From Cylindrotheca closterium (Eukaryota > Bacillariophyta > Bacillariophyceae > Bacillariales > Bacillariaceae): 41,147 nucleotides of DNA. Position 1 is the stretch's first letter; each line of letters opens with the position of its first letter. The position numbers were made by a program, and so were the translations under genes. The notes beneath the pieces are model-generated. The model ran no database searches and was not told where the DNA came from. It saw only the letters and a list, made by a program, of their open reading frames with translations. This document shows, piece by piece, positions 1 to 9,836 of this stretch. Location of the stretch: the NCBI GenBank assembly GCA_933822405.4, contig CAKOGP040000824.1, positions 1-41,147 of the forward strand, in the 5' to 3' direction.

Positions 1-876
1 TTTTCCTTGGATTGAAGATTGCACAGATGCACTTTTGGCTTAGAAAGATGGAGAATTGACGGAGATATCGGCGTCGGTGTCGTACAAGAAGTCGATGCGA
101 AACAGAATTTTTTGGGACCTTCATTTCTGCCGTCACCGTATTGTTACGATTCTCATCACGTTATGTTCACTTATCGATTGAGTCGATTTCGTAGTCGAGT
201 CAGTCAGATCCGATCAGATCAGAGCAGATCAGTCAATCGATCATCCGCTGATTCATATAGGATACAACAGCTACGACTGCTAGTACCAGACCAGTCATAC
301 CAATGCAAACCATCCCATAGAAGAGATAACTGTACGGTTTGCGAACAGTTCCATCAGCAGCTATCAATGGATCCCCCCACTTGGCTTCTAACCCAGCAAG
401 ATCCACATCCTCGCCCTCAAGATCTCCACTCCGTTCAGTTTTTTACGAAGGCGACGATTGAACATAGGCGTGACGAGCGAGCGCGAAGGCATGATAGATG
501 TTTCATAAAATACAATGTCACTAGAAGTATAATATAATATATTATTGAAATAACGTGATTTCTTTAGACTTGAGAAGACCAACTGTACTTATCTACCGAT
601 ATCATTCATTCACAGCAACACTTCGGCACCTCTAAAGCAGCACACGATTGTTCCCTAGTCTATATTTCACCAATCCCTCCTCCTAGTTTGTTTACATTTA
701 CATTTGCATTTGCATTTGCATTTACATTCAGTGACCAAGTAAGGTTTCCCAGAAGACCCACCACACGTATGATTGGATGAGGCGCGCAACCAGCGTCCAC
801 GTTCTGTAGTTTTTTCCTTCTTCGGAAGTTCATTCTGCAGCTGTTGCGACCTTCACGATATTTTGTATCAGATTTG

Positions 877-1192
877 ATGGAAGCAGAAGTGGAAGAGGAC
901 TCCGACATCAATGGTGCCAACCCTATTGTAAGTAGCTAGCACAGTTTGTTGAGGTTCTAGACCGCCAGTCAAAATGAAAAAACCATTGAAAAATCAAACA
1001 ATACGAGGATGAAGGAATACCTTCATGTGTAGCCCAACGCATTTTCGAATAGCACTAATAATCAATAGCAAGTTTTCACTCGGACAGATTAAAAATTATC
1101 TCATTATATGTCCTATATTATAATAATATTATTATTAATATCATCTCTGTTCCTAGGCCAGCTTCTTATCATCCAAAGATAATGATTCTTGA
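877..1192 (+). other. Possible 5' leader exon with intron 928-1156 (copy 1)
   Basis: A short frame opens with ATG at 877 (reads Met-Glu-Ala-Glu-Val-Glu-Glu-Asp) and reaches a GTAAGT donor at 928. A pyrimidine-containing CCTAG acceptor lies at 1152-1156, giving a 229 bp AT-rich intron. The joined frame ends at 1192, after only 28 codons, about 200 bp before the main ATG at 1401. The most economical reading is a 5' untranslated exon with a short upstream ORF. The same arrangement is conserved in copy 2 (intron 7744-7972, also 229 bp). It could also be the first exon of a differently spliced form. Splicing is predicted only. Confidence 0.35.
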
Positions 1193-1400
1193 AAAGAGCT
1201 AAAACAGGCCTGATTGGGGTTGGATCGATTTTGAATTTGAATCCAAAACACATACAACAATGGGCTGGTACGAAAGCTACGCGGAACTACGTGGAATTTG
1301 AAAAAACACGGAGGCACGGAGTAAACTTGGAGGCAAATTTGAGATTTTGGCGATCCGTGTGAAAGTTGTATCTCCAACCGCATCATCTCATGATTTCAGA

Positions 1401-2984
1401 ATGGACTCCTTTACTACACCAACTACACCAACTACACCAACTATCAGCATGACCAGCACTATTATCAACACTAGAATATCAACAAGTAACAACAACAGCA
1501 ACAAGGCAAGATCTGCAGCCCTTGCGCCCGTTCTTCGTTCTCCGAAAGTTTGGTCTTCAGTCAATCCGCGACGATCCATCAACAATGTCCGGTTTGACTT
1601 CAATCGAAACGAGACTCGGTTGTATCTTCCAGATGGGACAAGTAACAAGTCCAGCAAGAACAAGGCCAAGCGAGCTGCTACTTCCGCCCCACCACAGTCG
1701 TTTTCAGCAGGAGATTCAGGAGAAGAGGCAACTCCCGAATTGTCAACAGGTTATTCTTTGAAGCATCCCGACAACGTTGAAGATGACGATCCAATGGATG
1801 TCGATGAGCCATTGTCTCCAGAGGCCAAGGCTCCTCTCAAGAGAATCGCTTCCACCGCTCCCTCTTTTGCAAGATCGTCCAAGCGCCGCAAATTGGATTA
1901 CTTGTCCATCGTTCCGCCCTCTGCCCCAAGCATCATTCCATGTTCGGTTCGAGAATGGTCTCAACGGGTAAACGACCGATGGACACCTCCCGGGCCTCAC
2001 AAAAGAAGCCCGCCCTCTGCTTTCCTTCCTTCTTCTAGACCTACCAAGCGATCAAAGATGGATTCGGCTATTCCAAATCCTTCCACGGAATGGACTTCAG
2101 TCAATCCACGACGATCCGCTGCACTAGATGAACTGGACGATCCAATTGGCTACCTTGTCTCGGTCAGGTTCTCCAAGCGTCGCAAGCTGAAGCAATCTAC
2201 GCTTCCAACTTCAATTTCAGAATGGGCCAAACGAACGAATCAACTGTTCTCTCCTTTGCTCGCTGTCATTATTGAAGACCCAGAAGAAGAAGAAGAAGAC
2301 GACGAGAGCCACATTGACTCGTCTTCTTTGGATGGATTCAACAATGATGACGCCATTGCCTCTGAAGGTGGTCCAAACATCGCCGCCTTGATGAAGGATC
2401 CTTTCCCTCTACGCTTTGATCTCGAGCAATGGAACGGTGCCATTTTCGATCTTGCCGTGATCAAGAAGAAGAGGTCGAAGGCCAAACGTCCCAAGTTGAA
2501 GAGGAAGGCAAAAGCCAAGCGACAAAACTGGACTTTCACTGCTAGCTTCTCTGTCATTGTGGAACATCCAGAGGAAGAAGAAGATGACGACGACATTGAC
2601 ATTGACATCGACATCGACATTGACATCGACTCTGGTGAATCAAGCTTCCTTACCTTGGCCGAGGATCCGATCAACGATGTCAGCAACGAGGAGATTGCAG
2701 CACCACCCAGGCAATCTGAGATCGTAGCTGAAACAGACGACGATCTTTCCATCCTTGCTACTACTGATGATGACACTAGTCATGCATCTCCAATTCTTTC
2801 TATTCCTGAAGACGGATTGGGATCTGGCTGGAGGACATCGGGCGATCGATATAGCCTTCGATTGGCCAAGCTTTTGCAAGATCAGAAGGATGCTTCTACG
2901 GCAGCTTTGGGATCTGGATTGACGGAAGAAGGAAGACGATTCAGTCGTCGTGTGGCAAACCGAAGAATAAGTGGTGCCGATTAA
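1401..2984 (+). CDS. Lysine-rich/acidic low-complexity protein, copy 1 (function unknown)
   Basis: A 527-residue protein, not recognised as a known family. The start is ATG 1401; the open frame extends upstream but without an ATG. The N terminus is Thr/Pro-rich (repeated TPT), then Ser/Asn-rich. The body holds loosely repeated modules: KRRKL basic clusters that look like nuclear localisation signals, W-[ST]-S-V-N-P-R-R-S (twice), and a W-[SA]-[QK]-R-[VT]-N motif (twice). Acidic EEEEDD blocks follow 'VIIEDP' and 'VIVEHP', and an Asp-Ile alternation lies at 2592-2630. No membrane segment or signal peptide is seen. Charge pattern and basic clusters suggest a nuclear or chromatin-associated role, but that is inference. 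It is duplicated at 8217-9836 with one residue change (Pro to Ser near the N terminus) and a longer Asp-Ile run. Confidence 0.75.
   Translation: MDSFTTPTTPTTPTISMTSTIINTRISTSNNNSNKARSAALAPVLRSPKVWSSVNPRRSINNVRFDFNRNETRLYLPDGTSNKSSKNKAKRAATSAPPQSFSAGDSGEEATPELSTGYSLKHPDNVEDDDPMDVDEPLSPEAKAPLKRIASTAPSFARSSKRRKLDYLSIVPPSAPSIIPCSVREWSQRVNDRWTPPGPHKRSPPSAFLPSSRPTKRSKMDSAIPNPSTEWTSVNPRRSAALDELDDPIGYLVSVRFSKRRKLKQSTLPTSISEWAKRTNQLFSPLLAVIIEDPEEEEEDDESHIDSSSLDGFNNDDAIASEGGPNIAALMKDPFPLRFDLEQWNGAIFDLAVIKKKRSKAKRPKLKRKAKAKRQNWTFTASFSVIVEHPEEEEDDDDIDIDIDIDIDIDSGESSFLTLAEDPINDVSNEEIAAPPRQSEIVAETDDDLSILATTDDDTSHASPILSIPEDGLGSGWRTSGDRYSLRLAKLLQDQKDASTAALGSGLTEEGRRFSRRVANRRISGAD
2592..2630 (+). repeat. In-frame Asp-Ile codon repeat, short allele
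   Basis: A 6 bp GACATY repeat encodes 13 alternating Asp/Ile residues. The copy 2 homologue has 25 codons, so the run differs by a multiple of three and keeps the frame. Confidence 0.9.
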
Positions 2985-4445
2985 GCGTAAGTTCATTGAT
3001 GTATGCATTGGATTCGGAATTCGTATTTTGCCCCTTCTTTTCTCACCTTTTATCCTTCTAGTTTATTTTTGTTTGCGATTTTTTGAAGAGACAGAGTATG
3101 ATAATAGTGTGCAACAACAACACACACACCAAGAGGAGTTATATCTGAATCCACCCCATAATGTCAATTTGACATGACGACGACGAAGGCGTTACTTTGC
3201 ATTTCTACTGTTTACAGGTAAGCTTGACCATATCGATTGAATATACCTTCTGTTCTACCACCTCACCACTTTTTCCTTCCGTCCTTTTACTGATATTTGT
3301 ACAGCATTTTGGGTCTGCGAGTCTGGATGATTGTATTATTTTTTTCCCTTCGTACTCTTGTTTTCTCACACTCCCTTAGGGATCCTTCGGATGGCCAGTG
3401 TTTCCTATGCGATTCTAGTGGATTGGTCACTCACTAGAGTCAAGTAGGAAGCATTGGTCTGTCGATATTATGGCTTGCTGAGTTTGGATTGCTTCCCTCC
3501 ATCGTGTGTTTGGCCGCCCAAACGAATCGAATCGTTGAGTGGGACGGCGGTGGGAATGTGGTCGAGCCGAGGCTCATAAACGCAACTGAGATTGGCAAGA
3601 ACCCAGGTAGACCGGATCTCTGGAAACCAAATCATGAGCCCTCGGACCTTCAACTCTTTGATGCTGGCCTTTTGGTCGTCGAGTCAAGAGGTCCACGAGG
3701 ACAGTTGGGATGGGACATGATTTGGATTGTACTCTTTGTTTCTACAGTATTTCGGATTGGTGCACTTACAAAGCATTCATCATCATCTCATCATCATCAA
3801 GCTTGTCGAGTGGAGCTTTCTGTTATTTCGTTGGATTCAAAGGCAGCAACAACAGCATCATCATCATCATCAAGGTCTTCTTCATTTTTTCCCTATTGGA
3901 TTCGAAGGCAAACAATGTGGAAGTCTCCCCTACAGAATATCAGTATCTTTGGCCCATCACTGTAGCTCAAACATCAAGCATGGAAGAGCAAGTGTTATCG
4001 GTTATCCGTGTGATCAGCTGTCGTTGCCATTGGCAACTTCGGTGGAGCACGTCGTCTTGCGTATGGATGGCACTGGACTGAACATCTAACAAAGGGAGCA
4101 GCGGAGTGAACCTTCAATCCACCTTACTATTTATTATACTACTACTACTACGTTGCCATGAGACTGGCATATCTGCCAACGTACAGCATTTACACCGTCG
4201 GAGTTGTTGCGGATGAGAAGATGAAAGCGTATCAACGATTGCACTGTGTCGTATTTCATTGCGGATGAGAAAGGAAGGCAAGTATTCGCTGGGCTCGTGA
4301 CCCCACCTACCTATTGTTTTGTTTTGTTTTGTTTTGCAGACTCCAGATCCAGCAGAAATGAGTAACGTCGAAGTATAGTCATGTCCGTTGTCATATTCAA
4401 ATTAGTTTTCCTTGTCTTTTGTTCTTGCTTTCGTAACGCTGGAAT
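2985..4445. other. Downstream part of repeat copy 1; no supported gene
   Basis: A 1.46 kb stretch after the stop codon of the copy 1 gene. Open frames exist (for example 3489-3965), but copy 2 carries a 10 bp insertion within them, which breaks the frame, and composition is dominated by CAT/ATC microsatellite. It contains several splice-like signals and a (GTTTT)n run near 4316-4337. It is best regarded as 3' UTR and intergenic sequence. Confidence 0.6.
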
Positions 4446-4537
4446 CTGGAACTCCAGCCACTTGAGGTTCCACTGCTCCAACTGTCGTCCGTTGAACTCT
4501 CACTGCTTGAGGAGCTGTCACTCCATGGACTCGAACT

Positions 4538-5062
4538 TCATCGTCGGCTGTGGCTCCTACTTCGGCTTTTTCTTCCGCTGTGGCTCTTGCTTCTACTTCT
4601 ACTTCTACTTGGGCTCTTGCTCGTTCTTCGGCTTCGCTCTATTTTTCGGCGTCGTTGTCTTCGTTTTCGTTCGAGATACGCTCGTTCTTCGGCTTCTTCG
4701 TCTACTTGTTCTTCAGTAGCCCATTTCATTTCGTCGACCATTCTCTGCATTTCACGTTCGGCAGCTTCCTCGGAATCGGCTTTTTCAGCGGCTTGGCGCA
4801 TTTCCACAATCATTCTGTGCACCTCTTGTTCCGTGAGCTCTTTCGATGTCTCGGAGTCTTCGCTTTCAGGAGCTGCCTTGATGTCAGTGACCATTTGTTG
4901 GGCTTCGTTCTCGGTGAGATCCTTGGGTTTGACAGGTTCTGATGCCGTTTGCTTGGCAGCCAAACGGATCTCTGCGACCATTCGTTCCATTTCGTCGCGG
5001 GTGGAGCCGTCCTTTGTCGAAGAAGTGATCGAATATGAGTTCGATGGGGTGGATGATGACAT
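4538..5062 (-). pseudogene. Repeat protein with C-terminal RS domain, 5' end disrupted
   Basis: The minus-strand frame encodes four degenerate modules of about 24-30 residues, each centred on [RQ]-M-[VI]-x-[ED]-[IM]-[KR] and separated by acidic Glu/Ser linkers, probably helical. They are followed by a basic helix and an Arg-Ser dipeptide tail (RSRSRSKSHS, RSRSHSRR) ending at 4538. RS tails are typical of splicing-associated SR-like nuclear proteins (family knowledge). No upstream ATG exists before the in-frame Met at 5062, and the frame closes at a stop upstream. A further repeat module lies just upstream on the opposite strand, at about 5090-5165, so the gene seems broken by an inversion. 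Identity of the family is unknown. Confidence 0.6.
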
Positions 5063-5215
5063 TACGGACGCTGGTGACTCGTCTACCGTCACAAAAAGTG
5101 TAACGGAAGATTCAGTCCAGCGAATGATTGGGGAGCTTCAAAGAATGTCAGAAGACGGCGATACTGGTAACGATTCAGCGACTTCTGCATCCGCAGCCAT
5201 CATTGGATCAGGAAT
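5015..5215 (+). other. Segment apparently inverted relative to the surrounding gene
   Basis: On the plus strand, 5020-5190 reads as an acidic, coding-like stretch containing KSVTEDSVQRMIGEL. This aligns residue for residue with KELTEQEVHRMIVEM of the minus-strand gene next to it (K, T, E, V, R, M, I and E shared), and nucleotide similarity supports it. The plus frame has no convincing start or stop of its own: on both sides it turns into antisense of minus-strand coding sequence. The limits given are approximate. The two flanking minus-strand frames are in the same phase. Confidence 0.6.
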
Positions 5216-5596
5216 AATGTGAAATCGATTCTCATTCTCCTTGATAAAGGTACCTTCAATTTCATAGTTGGCTTTTAGAATGTATTGCCGCAAATTGGAG
5301 GCGGTGGCTGGACTCAAGACTTGCTCCACAAAGGCAACTCCGTGCCTTTCAGTTTGTTCTTTGGCTTCTTCCGGTGTCATGCTGGGTGTCACAAACAAAT
5401 CTTGAATGGAGTCGGAGGAAGGCTCACAATTGGGCAAGTACAGGTGCTTCCCGATGGCATATGGAAGCGCCAAGGTAGGGCTGTGCACATAACAGAGGTA
5501 GTACAAGGATGGTTCATGATGAGGATGATGATTCTCCTGTTGTTTCTGTTTCTGTTTCTGTTTCTGTTTGAATTGCTTCCAAGACTCCTCGTTCAT
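5138..5596 (-). pseudogene. Truncated N-terminal part of an oxygenase-like protein
   Basis: The minus frame from ATG 5596 runs 152 codons. It opens with a Lys-Gln microsatellite-encoded stretch, then a Tyr/Pro-rich region. It then has a segment (about residues 88-140) with GVAFVEQVLSPATASNLRQY and ENRFHIIPDP, which resembles the start of diatom phytanoyl-CoA/2-oxoglutarate-Fe(II) dioxygenase-like proteins as I recall them. The metal-binding HxD...H core is absent because the frame ends at 5138 inside the apparently inverted segment. It could alternatively be the N terminus of the same gene as 4538-5062. The family assignment is weak. Confidence 0.4.
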
Positions 5597-5758
5597 GATT
5601 TGAATTGGTGCGAGAGCAGTCCAACCATGCACATATTAAAATTCAACGGAGGGGAGTGTCTTGGTTGTTAATTGAGATCGTGTCGTATGAGGCCAGGTGT
5701 TGAGCGGCAAATCAACATACCGGTAGGCGGGGTGAGTCGAGAGCGGCTAATTTAGTGT

Positions 5759-5946
5759 TTACATGTCATCCTCCTCATCATCACCCACACCATAACGGAC
5801 ATCATCACCCATCATGGAAAAATGAGGATTCTCATAAACTTCGAGATAGACGACGCCGTTCCAGTATCCTATGATCCTATTGGAGAAATAGCGTTTTCAT
5901 TTTTTGGGGGTGCGAATGAACCAGGATTGATGAAGTTATGAGGAGC
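5759..5946 (-). pseudogene. C-terminal fragment of an unidentified protein
   Basis: The minus strand has a coding-like frame of 45 codons (5896 down to a TAA at 5759-5761) that reads IIGYWNGVVYLEVYENPHF and ends in an acidic tail (DDEEDDM). Just upstream another frame reads PHNFINPGSFAPPKNEN and then shifts, so a frameshift or lost intron separates the two. Less than 100 bp further upstream the sequence enters repeat copy 2 (6044). The gene was therefore probably cut by the rearrangement that placed the duplicate. Family not recognised. Confidence 0.45.
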
Positions 5947-6317
5947 TGAAAACGTCAATTTTTGGCCTGAATGTCACTACTTTCCAGAAACGAATCTCGA
6001 CATGATAATCGTACAGATGAAGAGCGATAATGGAAGGTGCATATTTTCCTTGGATTGAAGATTGCACAGATGCACTTTTGGCTTAGAAAGATGGAGAATT
6101 GACGGAGATATCGGCGTCGGTGTCGTACAAGAAGTCGATGCGAAACAGAATTTTTTGGGACCTTCATTTCTGCCGTCACCGTATTGTTACGATTCTCATC
6201 ACGTTATGTTCACTTATCGATTGAGTCGATTTCGTAGTCGAGTCAGTCAGATCCGATCAGATCCGATCAGATCAGAGCAGATCAGTCAATCGATCATCCA
6301 TCATTGCATCCATATCC

Positions 6318-6362
6318 ATCATCGAATCATCGAATCATCGAATCATCGAATCATCGAATCAT
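6318..6362. repeat. (ATCATCGA)n minisatellite, 5 units
   Basis: Five perfect tandem copies of the 8-mer ATCATCGA plus a partial sixth, at the left end of the block unique to copy 2. Confidence 0.95.
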
Positions 6363-6921
6363 GCATCATCAACAATCATCGTCATCTCAAAGAGCGGAGC
6401 CCTTCCGTGTGCCAAGCTTTGGACGAGACAATCAATTATCAAGAATGGAATCAATCGCCTGTTTCGGTTCTAACAGAAGACCAGCTACGGTCAAGATGAT
6501 GGTACATAGTGCTTCATTTCAAGGCAGCATTTAGGAATCGTCCAAGAGAGGCTCTGGGATGCTTCGGTACGGTGGTTGGAGGAAAGCGCAATGGAAACGT
6601 ACATTGAAGTCTACTTTATTTCAGGACAATGTTGCTCTATGAAATGTATGATTCTACGCTTTTAACTTGTGGGAGGACACTGTACTCGAAGAAGGAACGA
6701 TCCTGCTTTGATCCTTCAGCAAAGACACTTCCAAATAGGCAGTAGTCACTGCTCTTGTAGTACCTCAGACCAAGACTGATGCTCCGCATCGTCGACGATA
6801 CCCGAATGCAGGTAAGGCGGTCTGCTCGATAGTGGAAGGTGGCATTCGTTCTGGAATGTTTGGGGCGGGTACGATGCTGGCGATGACAGCCCCATTTTCT
6901 GTCATACGATGCCCGCATATG

Positions 6922-6954
6922 TACTGTACTGTACTGTGCTGTACTGTACTGTAC
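6922..6954. repeat. (TACTG)n microsatellite
   Basis: About 6.5 units of TACTG, with one A-to-G change in the fourth unit. It contains the TACTGTA heptamer that is scattered elsewhere in the window. Confidence 0.95.
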
Positions 6955-7743
6955 GTATTATTATAACACCAGACCAGTTTCTCGCAATGTTCGTTCACTT
7001 ATTTCTTTTATTAATAAATACTATGTTGCAATAAATCATCTCGAACTTCATGGCACATTCTCTTTCTGCTGATTCATATGATACAACAGCTACGACTGCT
7101 AGTACCAGACCAGTCATACCAATGCAAACCATCCCATAGAAGAGGTAACTGTACGGTTTGCGAACAGTTCTATCAGCAGCTATCAATGGATCCCCCCACT
7201 CGGCTTCTAGCCCAGCAAGATCCACATCCTCGCCCTCAAGATCTCCACTCCGTTCAGATTTTTACGAAGGCGACGATTATTGAACATAGGCGTGACGAGC
7301 GAGCGCAAAGGCATGATAGATGTTTCATAAAATACAATGTCACTAGAAGTATAATATAATATATTATTGAAATAACGTGATTTCTTTAGACTTGAGAAGA
7401 CCAACTGTACTTATCTACCGATATCATTCATTCACAGCAACACTTCGGCACCTCTAAAGCAGCACACGATTGTTCCCTAGTCTATATTTCACCAATCCCT
7501 CCTCCTAGTTTGTTTACATTTACATTTACATTTGCATTTACATTCACTGACCAAGTAAGGTTTCCCAGAAGACCCACCACACGTATGATTGGATGAGGCG
7601 CGCAACCAGCGTCCACGTACTGTAGTTTTTTCCTTCGTCGGAAGTTCATTCTGCAGCTGTTGCGACCTTCACGATATTTTGTATCAGATTTGATGGAAGT
7701 GGAAGTGGAAGAGGACTCCGACATCAATGGTGCCAACCCTATT

Positions 7744-7972
7744 GTAAGTAGCTAGCACAGTTTGTTGAGGTTCTAGACCGCCAGTCAAAATGAAAAAACC
7801 ATTGAAAAATCAAACAATACGAGGATGAAGGAATACCTTCATGTGTAGCCCAACGCATTTTCGAATAGCACTAATAATCAATAGCAAGTTTTCACTCGGA
7901 CAGATTAAAAATTATCTCATTATATGTCCTATATTATAATAATATTATTATTAATATCATCTCTGTTCCTAG
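7744..7972 (+). other. Predicted leader intron in copy 2
   Basis: GTAAGT donor at 7744 and CCTAG acceptor ending at 7972. It is 229 bp, the same as its counterpart at 928-1156 in copy 1. It lies upstream of the ATG at 8217, so it would be a 5' leader intron if spliced. Confidence 0.35.
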
Positions 7973-8216
7973 GCCAGCTTCTTATCATCCAAAGATAATG
8001 ATTCTTGAAAAGAGCTAAAACAGGCCTGATTGGGGTTGGATCGATTTTGAATTTGAATCCAAAACACATACAACAATGGGCTGGTACGAAAGCTACGCGG
8101 AACTACGTGGAATTTGAAAAAACACGGAGGCACGGAGTAAACTTGGAGGCAAATTTGAGATTTTGGCGATCCGTGTGAAAGTTGTATCTCCAACCGCATC
8201 ATCTCATGATTTCAGA

Positions 8217-9836
8217 ATGGACTCCTTTACTACACCAACTACACCAACTACACCAACTATCAGCATGACCAGCACTATTATCAACACTAGAATATCAACA
8301 AGTAACAACAACAGCAACAAGGCAAGATCTGCAGCCCTTGCGTCCGTTCTTCGTTCTCCGAAAGTTTGGTCTTCAGTCAATCCGCGACGATCCATCAACA
8401 ATGTCCGGTTTGACTTCAATCGAAACGAGACTCGGTTGTATCTTCCAGATGGGACAAGTAACAAGTCCAGCAAGAACAAGGCCAAGCGAGCTGCTACTTC
8501 CGCCCCACCACAGTCGTTTTCAGCAGGAGATTCAGGAGAAGAGGCAACTCCCGAATTGTCAACAGGTTATTCTTTGAAGCATCCCGACAACGTTGAAGAT
8601 GACGATCCAATGGATGTCGATGAGCCATTGTCTCCAGAGGCCAAGGCTCCTCTCAAGAGAATCGCTTCCACCGCTCCCTCTTTTGCAAGATCGTCCAAGC
8701 GCCGCAAATTGGATTACTTGTCCATCGTTCCGCCCTCTGCCCCAAGCATCATTCCATGTTCGGTTCGAGAATGGTCTCAACGGGTAAACGACCGATGGAC
8801 ACCTCCCGGGCCTCACAAAAGAAGCCCGCCCTCTGCTTTCCTTCCTTCTTCTAGACCTACCAAGCGATCAAAGATGGATTCGGCTATTCCAAATCCTTCC
8901 ACGGAATGGACTTCAGTCAATCCACGACGATCCGCTGCACTAGATGAACTGGACGATCCAATTGGCTACCTTGTCTCGGTCAGGTTCTCCAAGCGTCGCA
9001 AGCTGAAGCAATCTACGCTTCCAACTTCAATTTCAGAATGGGCCAAACGAACGAATCAACTGTTCTCTCCTTTGCTCGCTGTCATTATTGAAGACCCAGA
9101 AGAAGAAGAAGAAGACGACGAGAGCCACATTGACTCGTCTTCTTTGGATGGATTCAACAATGATGACGCCATTGCCTCTGAAGGTGGTCCAAACATCGCC
9201 GCCTTGATGAAGGATCCTTTCCCTCTACGCTTTGATCTCGAGCAATGGAACGGTGCCATTTTCGATCTTGCCGTGATCAAGAAGAAGAGGTCGAAGGCCA
9301 AACGTCCCAAGTTGAAGAGGAAGGCAAAAGCCAAGCGACAAAACTGGACTTTCACTGCTAGCTTCTCTGTCATTGTGGAACATCCAGAGGAAGAAGAAGA
9401 TGACGACGACATTGACATTGACATTGACATTGACATCGACATTGACATTGACATCGACATCGACATCGACATTGACATCGACTCTGGTGAATCAAGCTTC
9501 CTTACCTTGGCCGAGGATCCGATCAACGATGTCAGCAACGAGGAGATTGCAGCACCACCCAGGCAATCTGAGATCGTAGCTGAAACAGACGACGATCTTT
9601 CCATCCTTGCTACTACTGATGATGACACTAGTCATGCATCTCCAATTCTTTCTATTCCTGAAGACGGATTGGGATCTGGCTGGAGGACATCGGGCGATCG
9701 ATATAGCCTTCGATTGGCCAAGCTTTTGCAAGATCAGAAGGATGCTTCTACGGCAGCTTTGGGATCTGGATTGACGGAAGAAGGAAGACGATTCAGTCGT
9801 CGTGTGGCAAACCGAAGAATAAGTGGTGCCGATTAA
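8217..9836 (+). CDS. Lysine-rich/acidic low-complexity protein, copy 2 (function unknown)
   Basis: A 539-residue paralogue of the protein at 1401-2984: same ATG context, same Thr-Pro-rich N terminus, KRRKL basic clusters, W-[ST]-SVNPRRS modules and acidic blocks. Comparing the two translations, I see only one substitution (Ser for Pro near the N terminus) and 12 additional Asp-Ile codons. This means a very recent duplication or ongoing gene conversion. The intact frame in both copies, with only a multiple-of-three length difference, supports real coding. Function unknown; nuclear location is inferred from basic clusters only. Confidence 0.75.
   Translation: MDSFTTPTTPTTPTISMTSTIINTRISTSNNNSNKARSAALASVLRSPKVWSSVNPRRSINNVRFDFNRNETRLYLPDGTSNKSSKNKAKRAATSAPPQSFSAGDSGEEATPELSTGYSLKHPDNVEDDDPMDVDEPLSPEAKAPLKRIASTAPSFARSSKRRKLDYLSIVPPSAPSIIPCSVREWSQRVNDRWTPPGPHKRSPPSAFLPSSRPTKRSKMDSAIPNPSTEWTSVNPRRSAALDELDDPIGYLVSVRFSKRRKLKQSTLPTSISEWAKRTNQLFSPLLAVIIEDPEEEEEDDESHIDSSSLDGFNNDDAIASEGGPNIAALMKDPFPLRFDLEQWNGAIFDLAVIKKKRSKAKRPKLKRKAKAKRQNWTFTASFSVIVEHPEEEEDDDDIDIDIDIDIDIDIDIDIDIDIDIDSGESSFLTLAEDPINDVSNEEIAAPPRQSEIVAETDDDLSILATTDDDTSHASPILSIPEDGLGSGWRTSGDRYSLRLAKLLQDQKDASTAALGSGLTEEGRRFSRRVANRRISGAD
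9408..9482 (+). repeat. In-frame Asp-Ile codon repeat, long allele
   Basis: 25 codons of alternating Asp and Ile, encoded by GACATT/GACATC units. It is 36 bp longer than the run at 2592-2630. Confidence 0.9.

Larger units (their letters stand above)
1..4445. repeat. Large direct repeat, copy 1 (left end outside window)
   Basis: Bases 1-4445 match 6044-11312 in the same orientation at near identity. The offset is 6043 at the left end, rises to 6816 after a 768 bp indel, and ends at 6867 after microsatellite and small indels (36, 10 and 5 bp). The match stops sharply after the shared bases at 4445/11312. Because the match already holds at base 1, the true left boundary lies outside the window. 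Copy 1 lacks the 768 bp found at 6300-7067 of copy 2; the junction is at about 246/247. No terminal inverted repeats or transposase are visible, so this looks like a segmental duplication rather than a transposon. Confidence 0.95.
6300..7067. other. 768 bp present only in repeat copy 2
   Basis: This block is flanked by sequence contiguous in copy 1 (junction about 246/247). It has no convincing gene, but it carries five tandem 8 bp units (ATCATCGA, 6318-6357) and a TACTG run (6922-6954). No target-site duplication or terminal inverted repeat was found. A deletion from copy 1 is as likely as an insertion into copy 2. Confidence 0.85.

Noticed and set aside
2240..2776. Minus-strand Ser/Met-rich frames (also 9056-9628)
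   Set aside because: Antisense of the acidic and Asp-Ile blocks of the duplicated gene; the Met-Ser run is the reverse of the GACAT repeat.
3489..4089. Plus-strand frames downstream of the duplicated gene
   Set aside because: A 10 bp indel between the two copies breaks the frame, and Ser/His runs come from CAT microsatellite.
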